Positions 12,301-21,709 are shown, counted from the first letter of the stretch. The stretch: 64,000 bases of DNA from Bugulina stolonifera (GCA_935421135.1 OW285195.1:8036701-8100700), one strand, 5' to 3'. The notes: a model not told the origin generated them from the sequence alone. A program made the numbers and translations.

Positions 12301-15300
12301 CAAGCAGTTGTGTCTGCATTCCCTTAACCTGATTACAACATCTCAACATTTCAAAATTTTAAAATTATGATATTCCCCAATTCCTTAATACAATTTATCA
12401 GGTTTGGTCACAGCTTCAATCTCCAGAAGCTGGTATTAATAGATATAGTTGTAATGTGGAGCAGGTTTGGGTTATTAGAAAAGAAAGCATAATAATGCAT
12501 AGCAGAACAAATAAAAGTACTGTCCATTTATTTATGTGGTTGCCTTCTGACCTGGTAACATCTGGGTTTCTCAGATAGAGAATATTATTATCAGGAAGTG
12601 CTCTATATATATTATTATTCAGAAAATTTAACTTTGAATAGCCCTGTCTAAGAGTCTTACTGTACATCAATTAGAGTATAACTTTACATTGCATATGTTG
12701 CACAATATTGAGTGTTGACTATATTGAGTGAGTCAAAAGCTGCATAGTACTGATGGAGCTATACAGGTAGGGATGGCATTGAATATTGATTACCATACAG
12801 TGTATCGGTGAAAAGAACTGAACAAATTAATGTTTAATTAGCCAGATCCAATTTACTGTTATTGAACTAAGGCTATACTGATATTAAACTGAGGCCATAC
12901 TGTTATTGACCTAAGTCTATGTTGATATTGAGCTAAGGCCATACTGATACAAGAGCACTTCAAAACTAAAAATAATAATTAAGTGCAATGTTATGAATGC
13001 ACCATACTATTATGCATATCCAGTTTTACACATGCAAAGATAGGATCCGACTACATTAATTATACAGACAGCATTCTTAGATGAGAGTAATTTCTACTAG
13101 TAAAATGTCAGTTTTTCTTATCCGCTTACTTGTGCATGTATATATTATATCTACATTATTGCTACATCGCTGCTATTGCTGCAGTGTTGTATACACTGTG
13201 TGTATTGCAGATATAGATGAGTGTGCAAGTGGAACACACAGCTGTGATGAGAATGCTATTTGTACTGACACTGTCGGATCCTATGTTTGTACACGTAATA
13301 TTGGAAACACAGGCTTTGGGACGACACGCGCAAGTAAGCTATTCTTATTGTATGTTGAAACATTGATTTGTATTTTACCAACAGTAGAGTTTCCGCTTAG
13401 TGAGAATTGTGGCACTGGAAATAAGCTGCCGCCATATTGGAATTATAGCAACAAACCTCAACAGCCGGAAATTGATTTTGGTTATTGCGATTCATTGCTA
13501 CAGGCTCAATATTGCACCTACATGTATTTACTATTGGTGGTGATACTCTCACAATAAAAGGCTCTGGCTGAAGCTGAAATAGTGCTACTGAGGTCAAAAT
13601 AATACAAACTATTTAATGAAAGACTAATAACAACATTTAAGATCTCCTGACCACATTACTTTTGTGAAGGTCCTGACTTAGAGAGAGCGAACACTCCAAA
13701 GAAACTGAGGCATACCATATTCATCTACTGTATATTACAGGGATAAACAAATGTATCCTGGGAGCGCACAACTGTCACGAGAATGCTGTCTGCATTGATA
13801 CAATGGGATTCTACAGTTGCGTATGTCGTTATAGATATACAGGGGATGGGAAGGAGATCTGTTCAAGTGAGCAACTTATGTTAATTTGAAAATGATATCA
13901 TTTTCTACTACACTCAAATGTTTATTCTCAATAATAAAACAATAGTTCAAAGTATAAATCTATGGCTTACAGATAGTCCTTAGTTTTAGTGCAACCAACA
14001 CTGCTTTTACTGTAGGACTATGTGAGGCAACAGCTAATGTAGCATCGGGTTTGCATCAAGTTCTTAAGGTAGAAACAGACTACCAAATTTAACGCCGTTA
14101 TTCGCTGTGAAATGATGGTGGAGCGACAGGACGTCAAAGAATTGAGTGAGAAAGTTTTGTTTGCCCAATATCAATCATGGTTACACTAAAGGGACAAATT
14201 GAACCGCCGCATACGGATTCGATTTGAATTTTTAAATTTCGCTGTATTTGAACCGAGAGAAAATAAAACATGAAAACTGAATGATGCCGAAGCATCCTGC
14301 AGAATTAATTTTAGCCAGAAATACATTCACTGTTACTACACAAGGTGACTCACATTCTTTTGTACGTGCTACTGTCCTGAGACTGAATAAAAGCGCACAT
14401 TGACATTGCAGATGTAAATGAATGTGAAGAAGCAACACAACCCTGTGATGAGAATGCTGTCTGCACTGACATTATTGGATCCTACATCTGTACGTGTAAT
14501 CCTGGATATACTGGAGATGGAAAGACATGCACTGGTCAGTATCATTGAAGATTTTATATCAAAAATATCTGATCGGTTACCGATACATGTATGTGCATAT
14601 TTCAGTTACTGTACTAATGAAATAAACTTGTACTTTTTAGCGGTTCATTCTCCATTTGCATAAAGAATGCAGCTTCTTGAATGTATTATGTCCTTCTCAT
14701 GCAAGAATTGCTAAGTAGTGATTGTAAAATTTCAGCATCTAAATTTACTTACATTTAAAAATCAAAGAAATTTAATAACCTGTGTTACTCAGTGTCACAA
14801 AAAGAAAAAGTTGTACGAAGCCAGGCCTCAAAATTTAAAGTTAAAACTTACTATAAGCTGGAGAACATTTCCACTAGTTTCTGATGAATTGTTGAAGAAC
14901 TACATGTAAATAACTATGTAGCACTGCTTACATCTAGTTAATAATGTACTGAGTAGAAAACGTTTTGAGATCTACAAATTGCTCTATTATTTTTGCTATA
15001 GATGCAATCACTACCGTACTATCTGGCCGTTACTACGATGTAGCTGATGGAGGGAAATGGATGCTGGCAGGTAGAATTGGGGGATTTGATGTAGTAAATA
15101 GGCATGGTGATATCTTAAAGAGAGTTGATACATCTGGCCACATATACTCGATACAGCGGCATCTAAGTGATATATATGTACTGTGTGTATTTCCACATTC
15201 AAGAACTAGCAGGTATATTATTGTATTTGGCCCTCAGTTTAATGAAGTGGTGAGGTGGACGGTCTCAGACTATAAGTATATCACAAGCATAGCTGTAAGT

Positions 15301-16020
15301 GGCAGTAGAATCTATCTGCCAGAACCAGACCTACATAGGGTAGCCGTCTCTACTATATACAGTAGTGTCCATTCAACTATACAATTTTCAGCATTTAATC
15401 AACCTAGTCACATTTCTGTCTGTTCACCTCATTGGGTAGTTATCAGTGACTCTGCATCGAACAGAGTATTTATGGTAGATAGTAAAAATAAGAAGTTTAT
15501 ATGGAGTACCAAAGAAGTGACAGATCCACAAAGTGTATACTGCTATGGTGAGGAAGTTTGGGTCTGGAGCCGCTATACAAGATCTATAATAATACTTCAC
15601 TCATTCACAGGTTAGACTTTAGACATCATGGGAATGATTTCACAGCTAAAATGTTGCTTGGAAAAGGGTAAATAATCAACTTACAACGATTGGTTTCAAT
15701 TTTAAGCTGATCATGAATCTGCTGTAAATTTGCTCTGAAATGTTTTCTCTCACACAAAAGTCATCCTTCTGCATTCATTCTCCACTTTAAAGAGCTGAGT
15801 AGTCTGACATTTGGAGGCATTAAACATGTTGACAACTAACATGGCAGTAACTAGCGACTTGAATTTTGCAGGAGAGCGGAAACACGAGATAAGACATGAG
15901 ACATTCAATAAGATAACTGGTCTGGATAATATATATGGCATGTATATCAGAGATGGGGAGCTATGGGCAGCTGCTAGAGAACATGGACTGCTGAAAATTC
16001 CTTTAAATCAGCACCCATAG
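244..16020 (+). CDS. large gene: B-box-like zinc motif, coiled coil, TM, EGF repeats, beta-propeller-like end
   Basis: This is the span of a gene model chained by splice phase; the exons are listed separately. Order: start exon 244-316, Cys-containing exon 410-568, B-box-like exons 888-969 and 1068-1248, coiled-coil exon 1908-2124, TM exon 2734-3024, EGF exons from 4749 to 14534, propeller-like exons 15002-15610 and 15872-16020, and an AATAAA at 16044. Every junction agrees in phase, and the TM exon leaves in phase 1, the entry phase of the EGF exons. If this is one gene, the product would be membrane-anchored, with a coiled-coil N-terminal part on one face and EGF plus propeller on the other. 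The alternative is two adjacent genes, with the first ending in an unseen exon and the second starting in an unseen exon between 3.0 and 4.7 kb. The EGF/propeller half is secure; the join is inference. Confidence 0.45.
410..568 (+). CDS. exon with Cys cluster and helical stretch
   Basis: The exon lies between an acceptor ttacag and a donor TTCAG|gtagat, phase 1 in and 1 out, 159 nt. It encodes a CCxxC cluster ([10 protein letters not shown]) followed by a Glu/Gln/Leu-rich stretch ([13 protein letters not shown]) likely to be helical. The Cys cluster just before a B-box-like motif recalls TRIM-type zinc modules, but too few ligands are visible to call a RING. Confidence 0.5.
888..969 (+). CDS. 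exon with B-box-like zinc-binding motif, first part
   Basis: The acceptor is tccag, the donor CTACAG|gtgagt; phase 1 in, phase 2 out. It encodes [20 protein letters not shown] and then SKFTCYR, giving the spacing C-x4-C-x7-C-x2-C-x4-C. This resembles the first half of a B-box zinc finger as found in TRIM proteins. The expected second Cys after the last one is absent here, so the finger may be atypical. Confidence 0.55.
1068..1248 (+). CDS. exon completing the B-box-like region, start of helix
   Basis: The acceptor ccccag enters in phase 2 and the donor GAAAAG|gtgagt leaves in phase 0 (181 nt). It continues the zinc region with MPVHENDII, further Cys residues and a His, then becomes a charged helical segment ([16 protein letters not shown]). 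A B-box followed by a coiled coil is the usual TRIM order. Confidence 0.5.
1908..2124 (+). CDS. coiled-coil exon with GC donor
   Basis: The acceptor gtttaag enters in phase 0. The exon encodes a heptad-like, charged stretch including [20 protein letters not shown]. No GT donor of the right phase looks good, but AAAG|gcaagg at 2125 fits a minor-class GC-AG donor and leaves phase 1, as the next exon needs. If unspliced, the frame would run to a stop at 2153. A weaker GT alternative lies at about 2083. Confidence 0.5.
2734..3024 (+). CDS. transmembrane exon
   Basis: The acceptor is aatttcag and the donor CTAGCAG|gtaggt; 291 nt, phase 1 in and 1 out. It encodes about 75 polar residues (with [19 protein letters not shown]), then one hydrophobic span starting [17 protein letters not shown] at the end of the exon. 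Charged residues (RQKNLGK) precede the span, so the N-terminal side is predicted cytosolic. The exit phase lets it splice directly into the EGF exons. Confidence 0.6.
3365..3545. mobile_element. 181-bp hAT-like MITE with 8-bp TSD
   Basis: The ends CAGAGCCG and CGGCTCTG form terminal inverted repeats of at least 22 bp with one mismatch (an arm containing TTATTGTGAGAGT). An exact 8-bp direct repeat CCTGCCAC flanks the element at 3357-3364 and 3546-3553. An 8-bp duplication with CAG...CTG ends is typical of hAT non-autonomous elements. It lies between the TM exon and the first EGF exon. Confidence 0.88.
4250..4640 (+). other. GC-rich island, possible degenerate LTR or promoter
   Basis: A locally GC-rich stretch in AT-rich DNA carries a TATA-like tatataaag at about 4409, an AATAAA at about 4460 and a palindromic GAACTTCCTCCGGAAGTTC. 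This layout suggests an old LTR or a promoter. The following frame contains ILDTG, a chance or real echo of a retropepsin motif. No boundaries, PBS or target duplication were found. Confidence 0.25.
4749..4877 (+). CDS. EGF_CA exon 1
   Basis: Phase 1-1 exon, 129 nt. Six cysteines in EGF order, with [13 protein letters not shown] and GYAGDGKTC. It carries a two-residue insertion (FYMYTC) before Cys4 compared with its sisters. The acceptor is ctacag, the donor A|gtaaga. Confidence 0.8.
5028..5150 (+). CDS. EGF_CA exon 2
   Basis: Phase 1-1, 123 nt. The calcium-binding start NINEC comes from a codon split across the intron, followed by [12 protein letters not shown] (an Asx-hydroxylation-type motif) and six cysteines. 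Its duplicate is the exon at 9179, which encodes the same residues. Confidence 0.85.
5757..5835 (+). repeat. ATTAGC hexamer array
   Basis: An imperfect run of GCATTA/ATTAGC units, interrupted by single changes, in the intron before EGF exon 3. It creates a spurious Ile/Ser open frame. Confidence 0.85.
5964..6086 (+). CDS. EGF_CA exon 3
   Basis: Phase 1-1, 123 nt, six cysteines, with NIDEC and [12 protein letters not shown]; donor A|gtgagt. It is preceded in the intron by an ATTAGC hexamer array. Its duplicate is the exon at 10112. Confidence 0.87.
6264..6340 (+). repeat. 9-bp tandem repeat (TTGATATTG type)
   Basis: About eight imperfect 9-bp units in an intron. The duplicate block (about 10,421-10,458) has only about four. 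Confidence 0.75.
7100..7222 (+). CDS. EGF_CA exon 4
   Basis: Phase 1-1, 123 nt, six cysteines, starting NMDECKAG, with a good donor A|gtaagc. Its duplicate at 11165 has lost the donor. Confidence 0.85.
7356..7478 (+). CDS. EGF_CA exon 5
   Basis: Phase 1-1, 123 nt, six cysteines, starting [12 protein letters not shown]; the usual CTDT is replaced by CLDTYGSY. Its duplicate at 11440 is one codon shorter. Confidence 0.85.
7840..7962 (+). CDS. EGF_CA exon 6
   Basis: Phase 1-1, 123 nt, six cysteines, with [12 protein letters not shown] and GSFSCTC. It is the last EGF exon of the first duplicated block; its duplicate is at 11928. Confidence 0.86.
8902..9024 (+). CDS. EGF_CA exon 7
   Basis: Phase 1-1, 123 nt, six cysteines, starting [11 protein letters not shown]. 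It is the first EGF exon of the second block and the duplicate of the exon at 4749, without that exon's two-residue insertion. Confidence 0.85.
9179..9301 (+). CDS. EGF_CA exon 8
   Basis: Phase 1-1, 123 nt. I see no coding difference from the exon at 5028, and the flanking intron is also closely matched. This points to recent duplication or gene conversion. Confidence 0.86.
9895..9972 (+). repeat. ATTAGC hexamer array, duplicate copy
   Basis: The same array in the second block. The run is more uniform than in the first copy, so the two have evolved separately since the block duplication. Confidence 0.85.
10112..10234 (+). CDS. EGF_CA exon 9
   Basis: Phase 1-1, 123 nt, six cysteines; duplicate of the exon at 5964 with one visible residue change (GDEN in place of GDRN). 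The donor is A|gtaagt. Confidence 0.87.
11165..11287 (+). pseudogene. EGF_CA exon 10 with destroyed splice donor
   Basis: The reading frame is intact ([15 protein letters not shown], six cysteines) and homologous to the exon at 7100. The donor is changed from A|gtaag to G|ggaag, so no GT stands at the exon end. Because it is a 1-1 exon, skipping it keeps the frame. It is probably no longer spliced in, or uses a downstream site. Confidence 0.7.
11440..11559 (+). CDS. EGF_CA exon 11
   Basis: Phase 1-1, 120 nt; six cysteines kept. One codon shorter than its duplicate at 7356 (AAGVYC against VTDMYNC), closing the spacing between Cys1 and Cys2. Confidence 0.84.
11928..12050 (+). CDS. EGF_CA exon 12
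   Basis: Phase 1-1, 123 nt, six cysteines, with [12 protein letters not shown]. Its donor is weakened to A|gtaata compared with the duplicate at 7840. It is the last EGF exon of the second block. Confidence 0.83.
13012..13080 (-). pseudogene. inverted fragment of an EGF exon
   Basis: On the minus strand these 69 bp encode [20 protein letters not shown] and then a stop. This clearly matches the middle of an EGF_CA exon ([19 protein letters not shown]). It lacks both ends and splice sites, and lies antisense about 130 bp upstream of EGF exon 13. Confidence 0.75.
13211..13333 (+). CDS. EGF exon 13 lacking two cysteines
   Basis: Phase 1-1, 123 nt, good acceptor and donor. It begins normally ([24 protein letters not shown]), but the fifth and sixth cysteines are arginines (CTRN and TTRAS), both explained by a T-to-C change in the first codon position. 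The last disulfide of the EGF fold cannot form. Confidence 0.75.
13383..13568. mobile_element. diverged partial copy of the 3365 MITE family
   Basis: The right end (actctcacaat...ggctctg) matches the right terminal repeat of the element at 3365. The left end is only weakly similar (gtgagaattgtgg). I found no target duplication. Confidence 0.45.
13741..13866 (+). CDS. EGF_CA exon 14
   Basis: Phase 1-1, 126 nt, six cysteines, with [19 protein letters not shown] and an extra codon before Cys6 (GKEICSS). The calcium-binding start is altered to INKC. It is more diverged than the block exons. Confidence 0.8.
14412..14534 (+). CDS. EGF_CA exon 15
   Basis: Phase 1-1, 123 nt, six cysteines, with [12 protein letters not shown] and [12 protein letters not shown]. 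The donor is G|gtcagt. It is the last EGF exon before the propeller-like exons. Confidence 0.83.
15002..15610 (+). CDS. large exon: beta-propeller-like domain
   Basis: The acceptor is tgctatag and the donor TTCACAG|gttaga, phase 1-1, 609 nt (203 codons). The sequence shows repeating short strand-like segments of about 40 residues: [73 protein letters not shown] and [17 protein letters not shown]. This pattern suits an NHL/YWTD-type beta-propeller, but no signature motif fixes the family. Following EGF exons in the same phase, it is predicted to be part of the same extracellular chain. Confidence 0.75.
15872..16020 (+). CDS. terminal exon of the EGF/propeller gene
   Basis: The acceptor is ttttgcag, phase 1; 49 codons then TAG. 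It encodes another propeller-like repeat ([20 protein letters not shown]) and ends at KIPLNQHP with no membrane anchor. An AATAAA follows 24 bp after the stop. Confidence 0.75.
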
Positions 16021-16043
16021 AGGGTTTCTACGGCAGAAAGCTA

Positions 16044-16049
16044 AATAAA
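16044..16049 (+). terminator. poly(A) signal
   Basis: AATAAA lies 24 bp downstream of the stop of the EGF/propeller gene. Confidence 0.6.
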
Positions 16050-19000
16050 TTATATAGGGACACCATTATGCAATTTTTAAATGACATTGTGCTAACATGT
16101 CGCAAATTTTCTTTTGTTTACATTGCTACTGTACATACATGTATGTTACTGAGTTGGCGGACAGTTTTGGTAGATAATAGATTTAAATAGACCATAGACA
16201 TCAATATATTTTGACAGATTTTCAAGTTTTATTTATAAAACTATTGTGATGTTTGTGTAGGATAACTTCATTTATAAACACCAAGACATATCCTGTATCA
16301 GGTCAATTCTAGATAAAACACCAAGGGAAAGTAGGAGTTAGTGAGAGTGCTGCATAAAATATTATAGTAATTTATTTGTGCCAACATATAAACAACATGA
16401 ACTGAGTAAAGAATACACAGTAAACCTGTTTGAAGACCAAGGCAGCTTTGTGCTTTAAATAACTCATTCATCATGCTTAGTCTGTTTTATACATTGTATA
16501 TTATGTACATGTGCATGTATAGCTAGTGAGTGCTGAGAGCCATGTTGTATTAATTGTAATTAATAAGTCGCAAATGCTTTACCTACATCACAATCTTCAG
16601 CCCTTTCATGTCAGACTACTGATGTTGTATCAGGCCTAAGGGTTTTTGTATGTTATAGTTCTACCTCCTGATGGCTCATTGGGCCTGGGATTTTTCGAGT
16701 TACAATGTATATATAGTTATTTTGACATTAATTGTAGGCCAACGCCCTGCATCTCAGACTCTGGGAAGAGCTGCTGAACTTCTTTTAGACCTTGAGCACG
16801 CCTGATCAATGTGTTAAAGCAAGTAGACTAATCCTACCAGTTACACTGGAGGGGGGGGGGGGGGTCAGATTAACTCTAAAGATTGGGTTGTTGTGGATCA
16901 GTTGCAAGAAACAGCAACCGAACAATATTCCAGTTTCAAACTTGACAATAGCACTATGTTGTATAACGTTACATACCTGGTTCATTTAGCAACTCGGTAC
17001 TCTAAAATGCAAAGTTTTGGTCCATCACCTAATTTTAAAGTCATTTCTGTCAGTCTGATGAAGGTCATATCTCTGCTGGTATTGCTGACAGTATAGAAAT
17101 GCATACTGGAGAAAGCTTTGTCAAGCAGAAAGTTATACAGCTGACTACAGAGATATAAAATATAGCTCAGAAATACTTGATATTATTGTAAATGCTCAAG
17201 ATTCAACTGTATGTAGTAAGTTAATCTGACTTAAAATTCAGAGGGCGTGAATTGACATACATGTACATTACTCATCAGGTGCGTAGTAAGTTTTAGTTTA
17301 TATTTGTATTGTATTGAATGAATTACATGTACATGTACAAGCGTAATGTATCAAATGCTGTATTCCTTCACTATGATCAAATTTATTTTGGCTCCAGTAG
17401 TTTGCCCCTTGACCTAACTACCATATAATAATATATTCCAGGTGACTTGTTCTGCTTGTATTTTAGGAAATTTACTGAATGTAACTTCAACTGTTGTGTA
17501 GCTGCCAAATGCATAGGAAACCTTTGTACATTATGTATGCCAAAAGAATAAAGAATCATACAAAAGGTAGGGGAGCTAGTTTATAGCCATATTAAATCTT
17601 TGTTAACTGTATAACTGTTTGTGCCATGCAGATATTCTTGATCAAACTAGAGGATTACACGTACTATTTATAATGGAATAAAACGAGACCAGAGCCAGAG
17701 CCATAATTGATGGCTTTCACTGAAACAATAGCTTACATATGCAGGAGATCACCTTAAGTAAATGCAACTAAATATCAAGCAGTACTTTATATTGTACTGG
17801 TGCTAGACGTTTTTGGAAAAATCCCTTGCGATTCTAGCAATTGGTGTTTAAACATGTAAAATATATAAATACTTGTATATAAAGCGATAGTGTCTATGCA
17901 GTTATGTTGACAACGTGGAATTTTCCTCTCTCGGAATTGATGCATGCTGAGAAAAGACAACTTTTCATATACATAGTTATTATAGGATTATGCTTTTTCT
18001 GCCTACATTATTGTTTGGATTACAGCCAATAGTTAAGTCATCTAAAAATGGGAGCAAAGAAAAAACTGTTGTTCATTTCATAACAAAGCATCCACCACTG
18101 AAATAGCTCTAGTGTTAAGACTACTGAATCAAATATATAATTGTTACTTTTGAATTTTTAATTATACTTAGTAAATATTTTGTCAAACTATCATAAAAAC
18201 AAGAAATTCGGTTACCAGCAAAAAACAACAGCAAAATCAGACTATTCTAATTCTTACACACCAAACCAGCATTTCCAACCTATTGCTGATGCAAACCTCA
18301 AGGTTTTACCGCTACAAAGTACTAAATTTATATTATCAAAGCTTTTCCATCTAATTGTCTAGTTAAATATTCTGTCTAGTTAAATATTCCGGGAGACTCA
18401 ATGCTTCCTACTATAGGATTATTAAACTTTCATTTTTATTGGCAGGATTTGGATATGAAAGCTTTCAGTTCTTTTTATTGCTGGGTTTCTGCATACACAT
18501 TTCAACCTGCCTACTACTATACATATACTTCTATACTCACCCACCCAGCAGACAAGAGGATGGAGCTCAGTCTAATATTCCAACAGCAGGCAGACAAACA
18601 GACAGACAAGCACACATTATAGCGCAATCTCTTATTGTTGATTTATGTTTTGAAAGTGCATACATGTACTCTACATTCTTGTATATCCACATTTTTACAC
18701 ACTTTTTATTGAAGATATTTTTAGATAACTTTTATCATGACAACTAATTTTGACAACTATATTTTATGTATCAAACTTCAGTTTTAGCTGCATGTTAAAA
18801 GAATGTGCTTCAGTCAAAAATTTTAGGTTAGAAAATGGGATATTGGCATTGTACAATGTAGAATGAACTGAAATACATTGTATATTATATACTCTACAAT
18901 ATGTCTGTATAATATTCATTTCTAACTTCTACCAGTTAAAAGTTGAAATGCTTAGAGATTACATAATTATATTGAACTTGAGAATGCAATTACTGCCACC
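16050..19000. other. no gene seen
   Basis: AT-rich sequence with many TACATGTA-type palindromes. A run of 14 G stands at 16851-16864. The open frames are short, without splice support or plausible composition. Confidence 0.6.
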
Positions 19001-19009
19001 TGTGGGAAG

Positions 19010-19920
19010 TTGGGTGCTATTATAACTACCAGAATAGTACATGCTGACATCTTTCCAGTTCAAGCATAGGATCAAGCCTATAATTATAGCTTTTACAGTT
19101 TTTGGATAGCTTTTATAATAGCATTCTGGCTTTTCTGCATCCTATATATAAGTATGGCAATGTTTTAAAGGAACTGATTCAAGTAGAGCAACTGTGCTGT
19201 TCATAACTGCCTTTCCTTCGTTCTCTCCCTTCAAAGGTTGTTACCTGGTGTTACTTGGACTCTTGTTTTAATGTAAGTATATTGAAGTTAGAGTAGAGTA
19301 CATGTATGTTCAACAACAGCTTCTGCTAAATATTGATAAATGTTCCATTGGATGTACATGTACATGTACACATAGACAGGAGCTCTGATGCTTCACTAAT
19401 AACTTTAGAAAAACACCATCACTGGGCTGAGTGAGCATTTGGATGGTTGTCACAGGTTGTAGGTAGAGACAGCTCCTATTGATATGTTGTGTACTTGTAT
19501 TTCTGTACGAGTAGGGTGCACTAACAAACACAAGTACATAATTTATGACATTGGGAGTTGTTTACCACACCTACCAGCTGTGATAACCCTTCAACTGGAC
19601 ACTTGCCCAGTTACGATATTTGCATAAATAAATATATTAGTACAATGTCAGCTGTGCATGTTTCGCCTTCAGTGCCAGGTACCCCTTTACCCTCTCCATA
19701 TTTTCTACTGTAGAATAACGTTCTAAGTATTATATTGGACACTAAGGTAAAGAAGTATACATGGTAAAAGTAGTACAGAACTGGGGTAATTGCTAAATTG
19801 TTCCTTCTTGTATAGGTACAAGTCATGTGACTGCTCTTCCGGTGGTGACTCCACTTCCGGCTACAACTAAAACTTGGAGGTCCTGAAAAACAGTCAAATT
19901 ACGAGGTAAGCCGAGACATT
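19010..19920 (+). repeat. segmental duplication, copy 1
   Basis: Shares ordered blocks with 20520-21740: a run of gctttt motifs, a pyrimidine tract with GTTACTTGGACTC...TTTTAATgtaag, and the Pro/Thr-rich exon. A third, weaker copy of the middle block is at 21835-21960. Confidence 0.65.
19816..19886 (+). CDS. short Pro/Thr-rich terminal exon
   Basis: The acceptor tatag is followed by a phase-1 frame encoding TSHVTALPVVTPLPATTKTW and ending RS-stop. It aligns with the terminal exon at 21195, including the stop position and the phase. Composition suggests an O-glycosylated stalk. No upstream exon of matching phase was found, so this is tentative. Confidence 0.35.
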
Positions 19921-21194
19921 ATACGGATACATGCCTATGTGATAATAACTGTTCTATTAGTCAATAGATTAATGAGAATTCTAGCAAGTTTATGGATGGT
20001 CTGGTTACTGGCGTAGGCCCTCATCCTGTCGTCAAGTGTTTTGTTACTGTTGGACTGCTGAGTTGTCATTGATCCTGGGGGCTGTCCATAGCAATATATT
20101 CATATCTGTGTCATTATTATAAAACTGCTTTCTTGTGTGCTGGCAGCCAATATTTAACAATCTCATTAATGTACATGTACATAGTACTACCAGATTTGCA
20201 ACACATTGAAGTGCATACACTGTATACATTATATATAGTGTATACACATCTACATTTTGGAGATTGCTAATGATTTACCATAGTATTTATGTAATAGTAC
20301 ATGATTATTATAAAATCTGCCACCTGCTTTTAATTATTATCAGATGCTGAGTGTTCGACAGTGTACTTTCTTATGCCTCACATGTCGCAGCAAATTATAA
20401 AATTACTAATGTCTAAATAATATACTATTTGCATTTTATCTTTAACAGCAGTTACAATTTGTGACTTGTGTGAAAATTGGACGCCATTAAAATAAGCTAG
20501 ACAGCTACATATTGGCATTTTTCCAGCTCCAGGACCACCAGATAAAGCTTTTTAGCTTTCATAGCTTTATGACAGCTTTTGGATGGCTTTTTGGCTCTCT
20601 TCCAACAATTACATGTAGTTCTGTTGTCCGCAGTACTTCATAACAATATATAGTATGGTAATGTGTAATAGAGACTCATTTCAGAAGAAAAGCTGGATAG
20701 TTCATAAGTACAATTTCCTCTCTCCAGAAATCATTAGTTGGTGTTACTTGGACTCAATGTTTTAATGTAAGAATGTATTATCCAACAAGGCTACGTCAAA
20801 CTTATTGGGAAATGTGCTATACATGTACACATAGGCTGAAGCTCTGATACTATACAAATAACTTGACTGTAATTTTGTAACAGTAGTTCAAATGTGCGCA
20901 TGTGGTACGTGGTAACAACTCCAATTAATGCATGCTCATGCTTCTTAGTGCATCCGACTCGTACACATGCATGTTTAGCCTTCAAAGACCGGTACTCGTA
21001 TTCCGTTCTAAATTCGGTATACCTGGTACATAGCTGTTTTCTAGGAGAGTATTCCAATGGTGTTTTCGAGCTTATCAGCATCAATCCAGCACGATAAAGT
21101 TGATAGCGTATATATTTGACTCCAGGGTAAAAACGGTCACAGTAGTAGAAGTAATGTAACACTGAATTGCTAAAGTGTTCTTCCTTTTTTATAG

Positions 21195-21709
21195 GGGCTG
21201 ACTATGGGACTCCACCAACTTCACTACTGACAGCGATTCTATTTCTGATGCCTACTCCACTTCCGACGGCTACTCCACTTCCGACGGCTACTCCACTTCC
21301 GACGGCTACTCCACTTTCGACGGCTACTCCACTTTCGACGGCTACTCCACTTTCGACGGCTACTCCACTTTCGACGGCTACTCCACTTCCGACGGCTACT
21401 CCACTTCCGACGGCTACTCCACTTCCGACGGCTACTCCACTTCCGACGGCTACTCCACTTCCGACGGCTACTCCACTTCCGACGGCTACTCCACTTCCGA
21501 CGGCTACTCCACTTCCGACGGCTACTCCACTTCCGACGGCTACTCCACTTCCGACGGCTACTCCACTTCCGACGGCTACTCCACTTCCGACGGCTACTCC
21601 ACTTCCGACGGCTACTCCACTTCCGACGGCTACTCCACTTCCGACGGCTACTCCACTTCCGACGGCTACTCCACTTTTGACGGGCTGCAACCAAAACTTG
21701 ATGGTCTAG
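21195..21709 (+). CDS. Pro/Thr-rich terminal exon expanded by a coding minisatellite
   Basis: The acceptor ttttatag enters in phase 1. The exon encodes ADYGTPPTSLL, then about 24 tandem hexapeptides PTATPL, then TGCNQNLMV and a stop. Pro/Thr repeats are typical of mucin-like extracellular stalks. The paralogue at 19816 has the same phase and a single diverged copy of the unit (TPLPATT). Because the unit is 18 bp, other frames are open too: YSTSDG in another plus frame, GSGVAV and RRKWSS on the minus strand. Open length is therefore no evidence by itself, and I rely on the paralogue and acceptor. Confidence 0.4.
21253..21684. repeat. 18-bp minisatellite, 24 units
   Basis: Unit TACTCCACTTCCGACGGC, 23 complete copies from 21253 and a diverged 24th. 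Four consecutive units (21307-21378) share the same C-to-T change (ACTTTC), a sign of block expansion. The units are otherwise almost perfect. Confidence 0.95.

Larger units (their letters stand above)
8885..12535. repeat. tandem duplication, second block (six EGF exons plus introns)
   Basis: Second copy of the block at 4730-8470. The two copies are separated by about 410 bp of unrelated sequence (8475-8885). Confidence 0.88.

Noticed and set aside
16851..16864. Run of 14 G
   Set aside because: Simple homopolymer, possibly of wrong length in assembly; no wider structure seen.
18401..18747. Overlapping open frames with QTDRQTDKH
   Set aside because: They stem from an imperfect CAGACA repeat; no splice sites or conserved composition.
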